This document shows, piece by piece, positions 52,677 through 60,617 of a stretch of DNA of 64,000 nt. The DNA is from Amycolatopsis rifamycinica (lineage in GTDB: Bacteria; Actinomycetota; Actinomycetes; Mycobacteriales; Pseudonocardiaceae). The notes under the pieces are model-generated. The model worked only from the letters and a program-made list of their open reading frames with translations. It made no database searches and was not told the origin of the DNA. Made by a program: the position numbers and the translations under genes. How positions within the stretch are numbered: the stretch's first letter is position 1; each line of letters starts with the position of its first letter. The stretch covers positions 248,001 to 312,000 of the forward strand of contig NZ_JMQI01000047.1 in the NCBI RefSeq assembly GCF_000695625.1. The letters run 5' to 3'.

Positions 52677-53262
52677 TTTGCCTCCACTCGTCCTGGGTCA
52701 GCGTGATCTTCTTGCCGTCCGGCGCGATCGGGTACCACGCCTGGTCGAGGCCCTGACCGGAGGTGTCGGCGGGTTCGGTGTCGCCGGTGAAGTGGTAGAG
52801 GGGCCAGCCGGCGAGGGTGAGCTGCTGGCTGCCGTCGTCGCGGGTGATCTCGCCGATCAGCGACTGGTCGACGTCGATCGGCGGCAGGGTGCCGCCGGCC
52901 TTGACCGGGATCCACTTGGCCGCGCACGCGCCGGTGCAGTTCGACCGCGGGGGATTGGGGGTGTCCCGGTCGTAGCGGTAGATCGTGTACCCGGTCCCGT
53001 CGACGAGCAGGAGCCCGAGGTCGAACGTCTTCGCTCCCCTGAGCTGGCTCTTCGCCGGGTTGTTCGGGTCGGCGGTGATGCCCTGCGGCATCGGCAGGAC
53101 GACCTGTCCCTGCTGCATGCCGGGCATCTGCATCCCGGCGGCGCCGCCGGCGGCGTAACCACCACCCGAGGTGGTGGCCGCGCCGGCGGTACAGGCGGTG
53201 AGCAGGGCGAGTGCGGTGAGGCACACGGCGGCGGGGACCACCGGGCGGGGAATGCGGATCAC
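52660..53262 (-). CDS. COG4315-type secreted lipoprotein
   Basis: This 200-residue lipoprotein has a signal peptide ending in the lipobox LLTAC, then a single COG4315 module: LLLVDGTGYTIYRYDRDTPNPPRSNCTGACAAKWIPVKAG and LTLAGWPLYHFTGDTEPADTSGQGLDQAWYPIAPDG, with the conserved paired cysteines. Family function is unknown. The GTG at 53262 is preferred because it follows GGAGGAG at ideal spacing; an ATG at 53280 lacks one. It is first in the minus-strand operon downstream of the TGAACC-N16-CGTATC promoter. A two-module relative lies at 56528. Confidence 0.88.
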   Translation of the reverse strand: MIRIPRPVVPAAVCLTALALLTACTAGAATTSGGGYAAGGAAGMQMPGMQQGQVVLPMPQGITADPNNPAKSQLRGAKTFDLGLLLVDGTGYTIYRYDRDTPNPPRSNCTGACAAKWIPVKAGGTLPPIDVDQSLIGEITRDDGSQQLTLAGWPLYHFTGDTEPADTSGQGLDQAWYPIAPDGKKITLTQDEWRQNAFGV

Positions 53263-53402
53263 TGCTCCTCCGTGGGGCATGACTACGCGCTGTTGCCGGT
53301 AGTGCAACGGAAAAGGGCGCGAAAGATCCACAGTGGACATTCGGTCCGGAGTGGATGCGGAGCGTTGCGGGGGACAACGCCTGGTCGGGGTCTTCGGTAG
53401 GG

Positions 53403-53430
53403 GATACGGACACGGTACGGAAACGGTTCA
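53403..53430 (-). promoter_or_regulatory. ECF (SigL-type) promoter of the lipoprotein-cytochrome operon
   Basis: On the minus strand TGAACC (53430-53425) is followed after 16 bases by CGTATC (53408-53403). The same -35, spacing and -10 occur at 54952-54979. The pattern is that of SigL-type ECF promoters in mycobacteria. The leader to the lipoprotein start would be about 135 bases. Confidence 0.78.
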
Positions 53431-53492
53431 AAAAAGTTTTGCTCCCGGTTTGCGGGCCCGGGGGCTGGACGTAGGCCGTCCGGCCCACCAGG

Positions 53493-54062
53493 ATGTCCCG
53501 CGTGGGACGGCACACCCGGGCGCTGAGAGCCATCGGAGATCACGATGCCGTCGCCGAACCCGGCGACGGCCACGACGATCTGGCGAAGGCGCTCTACCAG
53601 GAGTTCGGCGGGTCCCTGATGGCGTTCGCGCTGCGGCTGACCGGCCACGACCGGCAGTGGGCCGAGGACGTCGTGCAGGAGACCCTGATCAAGGCGTGGC
53701 GCAACGCCGACAAGCTCGACCGCCAGCCCGAGATGCTGCGTGCCTGGTTGTTCACGGTGGCCCGGCGGATCGTCATCGACGGCTGGCGCAGCCGCAGTGT
53801 CCGGCCGCAGGAGCTCGAGGAGATCGAATCCGACGCGATCGCGGTGTCCGACGAATCGGACCGGACGCTCGCCGCGATGATCGTGTACGAGGCGCTGCAG
53901 GGCCTCTCGCCCGAGCAGCGGGAGGCCATCCAGCAGACCTACCTGCGCGACCGGACCGTGAACGAGGTCGCGGCGACCCTCGGCGTGCCCCCGGGCACCG
54001 TGAAGTCCCGCATCCACCACGCCGTCCGCGCGCTGCGCCGGGCCTTGCGCGAGCGGGGGTGA
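53493..54062 (+). CDS. ECF RNA polymerase sigma factor, SigL-like
   Basis: The 189-residue protein has sigma region 2 (YQEFGGSLMAFALRLTGHDRQWAEDVVQETLIKAWRNADKL, LRAWLFTVARRIVIDGWRSR) and region 4 (LQGLSPEQREAIQQTYLRDRTVNEVAATLGVPPGTVKSRIHHAVRALRRAL). Its closest familiar relatives are the SigK/SigL group. The anti-sigma gene follows 7 bp later. It is divergent from the lipoprotein operon. Matching promoters on both sides of the pair point to its targets. Its own promoter was not identified; no TGAACC lies on the plus strand upstream. Confidence 0.92.
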   Translation: MSRVGRHTRALRAIGDHDAVAEPGDGHDDLAKALYQEFGGSLMAFALRLTGHDRQWAEDVVQETLIKAWRNADKLDRQPEMLRAWLFTVARRIVIDGWRSRSVRPQELEEIESDAIAVSDESDRTLAAMIVYEALQGLSPEQREAIQQTYLRDRTVNEVAATLGVPPGTVKSRIHHAVRALRRALRERG

Positions 54063-54069
54063 ACTGAGC

Positions 54070-54858
54070 GTGGCCGGATCCGCACACACCGACGTCGCCG
54101 CCTACGTGCTGGGCGTGCTGAGCGAGGCCGAGAACACCCAGTTCGAAGCCCACCTGATGAACTGCCCGCACTGCCAGCTCGACCTGATCGAGCTCTACCA
54201 GCTGCCGGACGTGCTCGACCTGGTGAAGCGCAGCTGGCCGGAGCCGCCGATGCCGGCGCCCGGCCCGCGCACCCTGTCGCCGGGCCCCCGGGTGCTGCGC
54301 GGCCTCATGGAAGAGGCCGCCGTCAAGCGCCGCCGCCGTCGCCGGATCGGCATCCTCGCCGCGGCCGCGGCCGCGGCGGCCGTGATCGCCGGCCCGCTGG
54401 TGACCCTGGCGGTCCGGCCGGCCGACGCCGTCCCGCCCGCTTCGCTGGCCGCCCCGAGCAACAAGCAGCCGCCGCCGGCGACGAGCGTTCCGGCGACGTC
54501 CACCGCGCCGCCCGGCGGTGCGCAGGGCCAGCCCGGCGGCGGCCAGACCTACGGCCGCGGCAGCGGCGGGTCCGCCGTCAGCGCCCTCGTCACCGTTTCG
54601 CCGGTGGAGTGGGGCAGCCGCGTCGAGCTCGAGCTGCGCGGGATCGTCGGGCCGGTGAAGTGCCAGCTGGTCGCCGTCCCGGCCACCGGTACCGAGCGCG
54701 TCGTCTCCAGCTGGTCGGTGCCGCCCAAGGGCTTCGGCATCCCCGGCTCGCCCGAACCGTTGCGGCTGCAGGGTTCGGTCTCCCTGGCGATGGACCAGAT
54801 CAGCCGGTTCGAGGTGCGCGGCGAAGACGGCACCGTCCTCGTCGTCGTTCAGCGCTGA
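54070..54858 (+). CDS. Membrane-anchored zinc anti-sigma factor (RslA-like)
   Basis: The 262-residue protein has the zinc anti-sigma motif H28-x3-C32-x2-C35 (HLMNCPHC) in the N-terminal cytoplasmic part (AYVLGVLSEAENTQFEAHL). One membrane helix lies at about 94-117 after an Arg-rich stop (RRRRRR). A Pro-rich linker and an exported domain of about 95 residues follow (VSPVEWGSRVELELRGIVGPVKCQLVAVPATG). It should bind the sigma factor at the membrane and release it on a redox or envelope signal. GTG start 54070. Confidence 0.92.
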   Translation: MAGSAHTDVAAYVLGVLSEAENTQFEAHLMNCPHCQLDLIELYQLPDVLDLVKRSWPEPPMPAPGPRTLSPGPRVLRGLMEEAAVKRRRRRRIGILAAAAAAAAVIAGPLVTLAVRPADAVPPASLAAPSNKQPPPATSVPATSTAPPGGAQGQPGGGQTYGRGSGGSAVSALVTVSPVEWGSRVELELRGIVGPVKCQLVAVPATGTERVVSSWSVPPKGFGIPGSPEPLRLQGSVSLAMDQISRFEVRGEDGTVLVVVQR

Positions 54859-54901
54859 ATCTCTTTCTTTTCGGTAGAACGCCGTGACCTGGATCGATGC
54901 C

Positions 54902-54942
54902 GTCCGGTTGCGTTCTGGTAGATAACGAACAGATAACGAGCC
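54902..54942 (+). other. Direct repeat AGATAACGA upstream of the DUF1996 operon
   Basis: AGATAACGA occurs twice in tandem, 11 bp apart, ending about 12 bp upstream of the ECF -35 element (54952). It could be an additional regulator site. The rest of the 276-bp gap (54859-55134) contains only the promoter described separately and a leader of about 150 bases. Confidence 0.4.
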
Positions 54943-54951
54943 GGTCGCTTT

Positions 54952-54979
54952 TGAACCTCAGGGCGCCCATGTCCGTATC
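54952..54979 (+). promoter_or_regulatory. ECF (SigL-type) promoter of the DUF1996-lipoprotein operon
   Basis: TGAACC (54952-54957), 16-base spacer, CGTATC (54974-54979): identical in both hexamers and spacer length to the promoter at 53403-53430. It lies about 155 bp upstream of the DUF1996 start and downstream of the anti-sigma gene. Confidence 0.8.
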
Positions 54980-55134
54980 CCCCAATGCATCCCCCGATGC
55001 GATCCGACAGCCGGAACCGCAAGCATCTCCACTCCGGTTCCGAGCGATCTCGAGCTCCATCAACGGTAGTTCTTGCCCGGGCTGCCGCGCTGCCAAAGCG
55101 CGCGCCCGGAAAAACGAACGAGGTGAACTAGTCT

Positions 55135-56487
55135 ATGGCCCGGAATTCTCGGTCCCCCGTGACGGGCAAGCACCGCGTTGCCCGCCGAACCAAGATCGCG
55201 ATGGGTGCGATCGGCCTGGCGATCGCCGTCGGCGCACTCGCCGTCGCGGTCACCACGGGCCGCACGGGCGAAGCCAGCGCGGACCAGGCGGACCCGTCGT
55301 TCTTCATCGACATCACCAAGGTCCCCGCCGGCACCAATGTGAACGCGGCCTTGAAGCAGAAGGGCGCCAAGGGTTCCTTCACCGTCGACTGTGGAACGAA
55401 CGCGGACGGCTCGCACCACAACCCGGACAACTTCATCGCGCAGCCCGGGATCAAGAACGGCGCCCAGCACCTGCACGACTACGTCGGCAACGTGACCACC
55501 GACGCGGATTCGAGCCTCAAGAGCCTGCTCGCCGGCGGCACGACCTGCAAGAACGGTGACAAGTCGGCGTACTTCTGGCCCGTCATCCGCATCGACCGCG
55601 AGGACGCGGCGGCCGACCAGAGCGAGAACCAGAAGGCCAAGCAGGAGCAGCAGGGCAAGACGGGCGACGTCCAGGAGGACAAGAGCGCGCAGGACGCCCA
55701 GGACGCGCAGGCGCAGAACCAGCGCGAGCGCGCGGGCCAGGGCGGCGGCCGGACGGGCTTGAGCGCCCAGCAGCAGCAGGGCGACCAGAACGACGGCCGG
55801 CAGCAGGACCGGCAGCGCCGTCAGCAGCAGCAGAATCAGCAGCAGGACCAGAACCAGCAGCAGGACCAGAACAAGAACCAGCAGAACCAGACTCAGGGTC
55901 AGCAGCAGGAGGAGCTCGGCGGCCCGCAGGGCGAGAACGAAGAGGTCGGCGACAACGACGGTGAGATCGTCGAGCCGGAGTCCGCGGAGCTGAAGTTCAT
56001 CGGCGGTGGCGCGCAGAACGTCGTCGCGATGCCGCTCGGGCTGAAGATCCTCTACGGTGACGCCAAGCAGAGCACCAACGGCCCGGCGAACGCCCGGCCC
56101 AGCTGGACCTGCACCGGGTTCGAGGACCGGCTGACCGACAAGTACCCGATTTGCCCGCAGGGCAGCAAGGTCGAGCGCATCCACGCCTTCCCGAACTGCT
56201 GGGACGGCAAGAACACCGACAGCGCCAATCACCGCACCCACATCGTGTTCGCTGACCAGCAGGGCAAGTGCCCGCAGGGCTTCAAGAACGTCCCGCAGCT
56301 GCAGGTCACCCTGGTGTACGACATCCCGCAGGACGTCCAGCAGAACAAGCAGTACAAAGTGGACGCTTTCGCGCAGGAAGCGCACAACCCGCGGTCCGAC
56401 CACGACGACTTCGCGAACGTGATGAGCAGGCAGATCATGAACCGCCTGGTCAACTGCGTGAACTCCGGCAAGGTCTGCGCCGAATAA
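55135..56487 (+). CDS. Exported DUF1996 protein with a Gln/Asn-rich insertion
   Basis: The 450-residue protein starts with a signal or anchor helix (IAMGAIGLAIAVGALAVAVTTG). A DUF1996 domain follows (FTVDCGTNADGSHHNPDNFIAQPGIKNGAQHLHDYVGN, YFWPVIRID) and resumes later (KFIGGGAQNVVAMPLGLKILYGDAKQS, WTCTGFEDRLTDKYPICPQGSKVERIHAFPNCWDGKN, HRTHIVF). Between them, residues 155-284 are a low-complexity block rich in Gln, Asn, Asp and Glu with QQQDQN repeats. DUF1996 proteins are secreted and may bind or process polysaccharides; function unproven. It is first in the second operon with the ECF promoter. Confidence 0.88.
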   Translation: MARNSRSPVTGKHRVARRTKIAMGAIGLAIAVGALAVAVTTGRTGEASADQADPSFFIDITKVPAGTNVNAALKQKGAKGSFTVDCGTNADGSHHNPDNFIAQPGIKNGAQHLHDYVGNVTTDADSSLKSLLAGGTTCKNGDKSAYFWPVIRIDREDAAADQSENQKAKQEQQGKTGDVQEDKSAQDAQDAQAQNQRERAGQGGGRTGLSAQQQQGDQNDGRQQDRQRRQQQQNQQQDQNQQQDQNKNQQNQTQGQQQEELGGPQGENEEVGDNDGEIVEPESAELKFIGGGAQNVVAMPLGLKILYGDAKQSTNGPANARPSWTCTGFEDRLTDKYPICPQGSKVERIHAFPNCWDGKNTDSANHRTHIVFADQQGKCPQGFKNVPQLQVTLVYDIPQDVQQNKQYKVDAFAQEAHNPRSDHDDFANVMSRQIMNRLVNCVNSGKVCAE

Positions 56488-56527
56488 CGCCACCCGGCCA
56501 CCTCGAAAGCAGGAGGGAGAACTTCCG

Positions 56528-57445
56528 ATGAACCGTGCTCGCCCGGCCGCCGCCGCGCCGATCGCCCTTGCCGGACTCGCGCTGGTCGCGGCCTGCGGGA
56601 CCAACCCGTACGCCGCTTCCGGTGCCGTCCAGCCGGTGGTGCTCGGGGCGCAGCAGCAGCCGGCGAGCGCGGTTCCGGCCGGCGCCGCGACCCGGCTGAT
56701 ATCGTCCACTGTGGACGGGTTGGGCCCGGTGCTGGCCGATGCCGAAGGGCACACGCTCTACCGGTACGCGAAGGACTCGGCCGAGCCGCCCGCGGCCACC
56801 TGCGCCGGCCCGTGCGCGATGACGTGGCCGCCGCTGGTGTCCGACGGCCCGGCGATCGCCGCCGGGGTCGACGGCGAGCTGGTCGGCCTGGTCACCCGGC
56901 CCGACGGCCGCAAGCAGGTGACGGTGGCGGGCCGGCCGGTCTACCGGTACGCCAAGGACACCGGCCCGGGCGTCGCCCTCGGCCGGGAAGCGGGCACGGA
57001 CTGGACCCCGGTCACCCCGCCGGGCCAGAAGGCGGACCCGGCCACGGTGCAGACAGCGGAGGTCGACGGCCTCGGGCCCGTCCTCACGGACGCGGACGGC
57101 CGCACCCTCTACCTCTTCACCAAGGACGCCAAGGGTTCCGGAAAGTCCACCTGCGACGGAGCCTGCGCGCGGAAGTGGCCACCGCTCCCGGCGGACGGCC
57201 GCGTCACGGTCGCCGGCGGCATCGACCCCGGACTGGTCGGCCGCATCACCCGAGCGGACGGCACGAGCCAGGTGACGGTGGGCGGCTGGCCGGTGTACAC
57301 CCACACCGCGGACAGCGCACCGGGCGAAGCGAGCGGCCACGGCGCGGGCGGCACCTGGTTCGCGCTCGAACCCAACGGCTGCAAGGCCGACCCGGCCAGC
57401 AGGCCGACGGTCCGGCAGGCACTGGCCACCACAACCGGCGGGTAA
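56528..57445 (+). CDS. COG4315 lipoprotein with two modules
   Basis: The 305-residue lipoprotein has a signal peptide with lipobox LVAAC and two COG4315 modules. The first is STVDGLGPVLADAEGHTLYRYAKDSAEPPAATCAGPCAMTWPPL...VAGRPVYRYAKD; the second is AEVDGLGPVLTDADGRTLYLFTKDAKGSGKSTCDGACARKWPPL...VGGWPVYTHTAD. Each has the paired cysteines in C(A/D)G(P/A)CA. It resembles the SCO0930-type actinobacterial lipoproteins. It starts 40 bp after the DUF1996 gene with ribosome site AGGAGGGAG and is likely co-transcribed. It doubles the single module found in the lipoprotein at 52660. Confidence 0.92.
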   Translation: MNRARPAAAAPIALAGLALVAACGTNPYAASGAVQPVVLGAQQQPASAVPAGAATRLISSTVDGLGPVLADAEGHTLYRYAKDSAEPPAATCAGPCAMTWPPLVSDGPAIAAGVDGELVGLVTRPDGRKQVTVAGRPVYRYAKDTGPGVALGREAGTDWTPVTPPGQKADPATVQTAEVDGLGPVLTDADGRTLYLFTKDAKGSGKSTCDGACARKWPPLPADGRVTVAGGIDPGLVGRITRADGTSQVTVGGWPVYTHTADSAPGEASGHGAGGTWFALEPNGCKADPASRPTVRQALATTTGG

Positions 57446-57461
57446 GCCCGCCCCACGATCC

Positions 57462-58285
57462 CCGGCCCGGCGGACCCTTCCCTCCACCTCACCCCCTTCG
57501 GTCCGCCGGGCCGGTCGCACCACCCCGAAACCGCGGGATCCCTCCCGCACCCCGGCCCCGGCCCGGTGGACGCTTCCCTCCACCTCACCCCCCCCAGTCC
57601 ACCGGGCCGGTTGTTTCACCGCACGAAACCGCGGGAGCCTCCTCCCGCACCCCGAAACCGCGGGATTCCTCCCGCACCCGAGCCCCGGTCCGGTGGACGC
57701 TTTCCCTCCACCTCACCCCCCCAGTCCGCCGGGCCGGGATTCTTCACCCACCGATCCGGTCCAGCCGGATCAGCGAAGGAGGAGAAAGGCGGGACCCCTC
57801 CCGCCCGCGAGTTCCGGCCCGGTGGACGCTTCCCTCCACCTCACCCCCGTCCACCGGCCGGAACCCTTCCCCCCAACCTCAAGCCCGCAACCCACCCCTC
57901 CAGACCCGCAGCCGAGCCCAGATCCGCGAGATGCCCTCCCACCCACGCGAGATGCCCTCCCAATCCCGCGAGATGCCTCTCCAGTCACGCGAGATGCCTC
58001 TCTAGTCACGCGAGATTCGCCCCCAGTCACGAGATGCCCTTCCGATCACGCGAGATGCCTCTCCAGTCACGCGAGATTCGCCCCCAAGCACGCGAGATCC
58101 CCCTCCCGTCACACAAGCTCCTCGGCTGATCACGCGACTTCCGCCCCAGCCACGCGAACCCCGCCAAGCCCCAGCCAGGTGGCCGCCCCTCGATCACCCG
58201 GCCGCCGGCACCGAAGGCTCCGCGGTCCCGAACCCCGGTCCGGGGGATGCTTCCCTCCACCTCACCCCCTCATCCCCCGGATCGG
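57462..58285. repeat. Five hairpins with an invariant pyrimidine-rich loop and changing stems
   Basis: Five copies (57462-57514, 57558-57610, 57685-57737, 57814-57861, 58235-58285) each have a 13-15 bp stem around a loop containing TTCCCTCCACCTCACCCC. The stems differ but stay paired: the segment GGCGGAC pairs with GTCCGCC in copy 1, GGTGGAC with GTCCACC in copy 2, and GGGGGATG with CATCCCCC in copy 5; remaining differences are G-U type or one bulge. Three smaller hairpins (GCGGGA...TCCCGC) lie between them. They fill the gap between the convergent lipoprotein and Lrp genes. The right arm of copy 5 is inside the Lrp coding end. Confidence 0.88.
57925..58170. repeat. 21-bp tandem repeat array, about twelve units (locus C)
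   Basis: Units begin CGCGAGAT and end in CA, mostly 21 bp long (one of 19, one of 20, the last partial). Starts are 57925, 57946, 57967, 57988, 58009, 58030, 58049, 58070, 58091, 58112, 58133 and 58153. The core (T/C)CACGCGAGATGCC relates it to the arrays at 13994 and 46640. The repeats are non-coding in the sense that no conserved protein is encoded, although frames stay open by chance. Confidence 0.88.
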
Positions 58286-59334
58286 TGAACGCTGCGGTCC
58301 CCGTGCTCCGGCACGGGGACCGCGGCCCAGAAGTCCAGCGGCACCCGGCCCGTTCCCCGGCCCGCGGAGTCGAGCAGCCGCCCCATCAGCTTGATGCTCC
58401 GCAGCGTCACCGCCCGGCCGGTGATCTCCAGCCACGGCAGCTTCGCCGCCAGCCGCGCCTCCACCGCCAGCACGTCGGGCGGGGAAGCCAGCCACAGCAC
58501 CAGCATCAGGTTCTCCGCCCCGGTCAGCGCCGCGCACATGCGGACCTCCGGCACCATCGCCAGCGACCGGGCCGTCGTCTCCAGCTTGTCCGGCGGCACC
58601 CGCAGCCACAACGTCACCGTCACCGGCGCCGGGGACACCGACCGCGCGATCTCGCAGCGGACGCGGATCGCGCCGCGGCCCAGCAATCCGTCCAGACGGC
58701 GGCGCACCGTCGTCGCCCCGACGCCGAGCGCGGCCGCCAACGCCGCCGCCGACGCGCGGGCGTCCGCCCCCAGCGCCAGGATCAGGGCCCGGTCCGCCGC
58801 GTCGAAGCGCAGCGGTGCGCGGTGGCGAGCCGGCTTGGCCGACAGCGCCTCCCGCTGACGCGGCGAAATCGCGCGGACCCGCCAGCGGCTGCCCTCGGTG
58901 AACATCCGCGGGGACAGCGTCGTCCGCACCCGGGCCACGCCGGGCACCGCCGCGATCCGGTCCGCCACGTGCGCCGCCAGCTCCCGCAGCGACGGCGCCA
59001 CGACGTGGACGAGCAGATCGCACGGGCCGGCCACGTACTCGACGGTGGCCACGTGGCCGTCCGAGGCCAGCGCGGCGGCCACCGGAAGGGCCGCGCCTGG
59101 CTCGCAGTCGATCGCGACGAAGGCCAGCGTCAGCTGCTCGAGCAAGGCGCCGCCGGGGTACGCGGTGAGCCAGGCGTCCCCGCGCTCCACGAGCGCGTCC
59201 CAGCGCCGCGCCACGGTCACCGCGCTCAGGCCGAGCGCGTCCCCGAGCGTCGACCACGACGCCCGCGGCGCCGCCTGGAGCGCGTCGGCCAGTTTGAGGT
59301 CCTGCTCCGCCAGCATGGCGGACTCTTCGCTCAT
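58270..59334 (-). CDS. Tandem Lrp/AsnC-family regulator
   Basis: This 354-residue protein is two Lrp/AsnC units fused: HTH 1 (DLKLADALQAAPRASWSTLGDALGLSAVTVARRWDALVERG) with a RAM domain, then HTH 2 (DRALILALGADARASAAALAAALGVGATTVRRRLDGLLGRGAI) with a second RAM domain. Normal Lrp proteins are about 150 residues, so a pseudo-dimer in one chain is likely. It is divergent from the M20 peptidase gene (68-bp gap) and may control it in response to an amino acid or dipeptide. The C-terminal end overlaps the last hairpin repeat. Confidence 0.92.
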   Translation of the reverse strand: MSEESAMLAEQDLKLADALQAAPRASWSTLGDALGLSAVTVARRWDALVERGDAWLTAYPGGALLEQLTLAFVAIDCEPGAALPVAAALASDGHVATVEYVAGPCDLLVHVVAPSLRELAAHVADRIAAVPGVARVRTTLSPRMFTEGSRWRVRAISPRQREALSAKPARHRAPLRFDAADRALILALGADARASAAALAAALGVGATTVRRRLDGLLGRGAIRVRCEIARSVSPAPVTVTLWLRVPPDKLETTARSLAMVPEVRMCAALTGAENLMLVLWLASPPDVLAVEARLAAKLPWLEITGRAVTLRSIKLMGRLLDSAGRGTGRVPLDFWAAVPVPEHGDRSVHRSGG

Positions 59335-59402
59335 CGGCCCTCGAAACGGTGGTTTCGGCGATTTTACCCGGCCATTGTGCTCGACTCTCGCATGATCGGC
59401 GG

Positions 59403-60596
59403 ATGAGCCTGCACTCCGACGCCGCCGCCCTGCTCGACGAACTGGTCGCCCTGCGCCGTGACCTGCACCGCATCCCCGAGATCGGCCTGCAGCTGCCGCG
59501 CACCCAGGAACGGGTGCTCACCGCCCTGGACGGCCTGCCCCTCGAAATCACGCTCGGCGAGAACCTGTCCTCGATCACCGCCGTCCTGCGCGGCGGCCGG
59601 CCCGGCGGCACCGTCCTCCTGCGCGGCGACATGGACGCGCTCCCGGTCACCGAGGCCAGCGGCGAAGAGTTCACCTCGATCCTCGACGGCGCCATGCACG
59701 CCTGCGGCCACGACCTCCACACCGCGGGCCTGGTCGGCGCGGCCCGGCTGCTCGCCGCCCGCAAGGAAGACCTCCCGGGCGACGTCGTCTTCATGTTCCA
59801 GCCCGGCGAAGAGGGCTGGGACGGCGCCGGCCTCATGATCGACGAAGGCGTGCTGACGGCGTCCGGCAAGCACGTCGACGCCGCGTACGGCCTGCACGTC
59901 TCGGCCGCGAGCTACCCGAAGGGCCAGTTCACCGCCCGGCCCGGCACGCTGATGGCGGCCTCGGGTGCCCTCGAAGTCCGCGTCCTCGGCGACGGCGGCC
60001 ACGGCTCGTCCCCGCACGACGCCCGGGACCCCATCCCGGCCGCGTGCGAAATGGTGACCGCCCTGCAGACGATGGTCACGCGCACGTTCGACGTCTTCGA
60101 CCCGGTCGTGATCACCGTCGGCTCGTTCCACGCCGGCACCCGGCGCAACATCATCCCCGACGACGCGGTGTTCGAGGCGACGCTGCGATCGTTCTCCCCG
60201 GAAGTCGCGGCGCGGGTCGGCGAGCGCGCGGTGCGGGTCTGCCGCGGCATCGCGCAAGCGCACGGCCTCGACATCGAAGTCACCTACGAACCCGAATACC
60301 CGGCCACGGTCAACGACGCCGGCGCGTACGAGTTCGTGGCCGCCACGATCCGCGACGTGTTCGGCGAGGAGCGCTTCACCGAGATGGCCGATCCGATCAC
60401 CGGCTCGGAGGACTTTTCCCGTGTCCTGGAACGGGTTCCGGGCGCTTACCTCTTCCTCGGCGCGTGCCCCGCCGACCCGGCGACGGCCCCGGACAACCAT
60501 TCGCCGCGGGCCCGCTTCGACGACAGCGTGCTCGGCGACGGCGCCGCGCTGCTGGCCGAACTGGCCGTCCGCCGTCTCGCACTCCTGGCCGGGTGA
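59403..60596 (+). CDS. M20-family amidohydrolase/peptidase
   Basis: The 397-residue protein follows the M20D (hippurate hydrolase/indole-acetyl-amino-acid hydrolase) group: LRRDLHRIPEIGLQLPRTQERV, LRGDMDALPVTEASGEEF, GAMHACGHDLHTAGLVGAARLL, FMFQPGEEGWDGAGLMIDEGVL, and MADPITGSEDFSRVLERVPGAYLFLG. The metal ligands H, D, E and H are in these motifs. It removes N-acyl groups from amino acids. It is divergent from the tandem Lrp gene and upstream of a second hydrolase. Confidence 0.93.
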   Translation: MSLHSDAAALLDELVALRRDLHRIPEIGLQLPRTQERVLTALDGLPLEITLGENLSSITAVLRGGRPGGTVLLRGDMDALPVTEASGEEFTSILDGAMHACGHDLHTAGLVGAARLLAARKEDLPGDVVFMFQPGEEGWDGAGLMIDEGVLTASGKHVDAAYGLHVSAASYPKGQFTARPGTLMAASGALEVRVLGDGGHGSSPHDARDPIPAACEMVTALQTMVTRTFDVFDPVVITVGSFHAGTRRNIIPDDAVFEATLRSFSPEVAARVGERAVRVCRGIAQAHGLDIEVTYEPEYPATVNDAGAYEFVAATIRDVFGEERFTEMADPITGSEDFSRVLERVPGAYLFLGACPADPATAPDNHSPRARFDDSVLGDGAALLAELAVRRLALLAG

Positions 60597-60604
60597 CACG
60601 CGGG

Positions 60605-60617
60605 TACCCTGGCCCTC
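60605..60617 (+). promoter_or_regulatory. -10 element for a leaderless small reading frame
   Basis: TACCCT (60605-60610) is followed by seven bases and a GTG at 60618. The TANNNT-N7-GTG layout predicts a transcript beginning at that GTG. It lies 9 bp after the M20 stop. Confidence 0.55.

Noticed and set aside
52660..57445. Secreted enzyme or P450 system because of the [3Fe-4S] ferredoxin
   Set aside because: No P450 signature (FxxGxxxCxG) is present in any frame of the operon.
57925..58170. CRISPR array
   Set aside because: The 21-bp units abut without unique spacers, and no cas genes are present.
57446..58260. Long open frames over the hairpins and 21-bp repeats
   Set aside because: They encode Pro/Arg/Ser-rich repeats in several frames with no conserved domain, and the sequence is explained by the repeats themselves.
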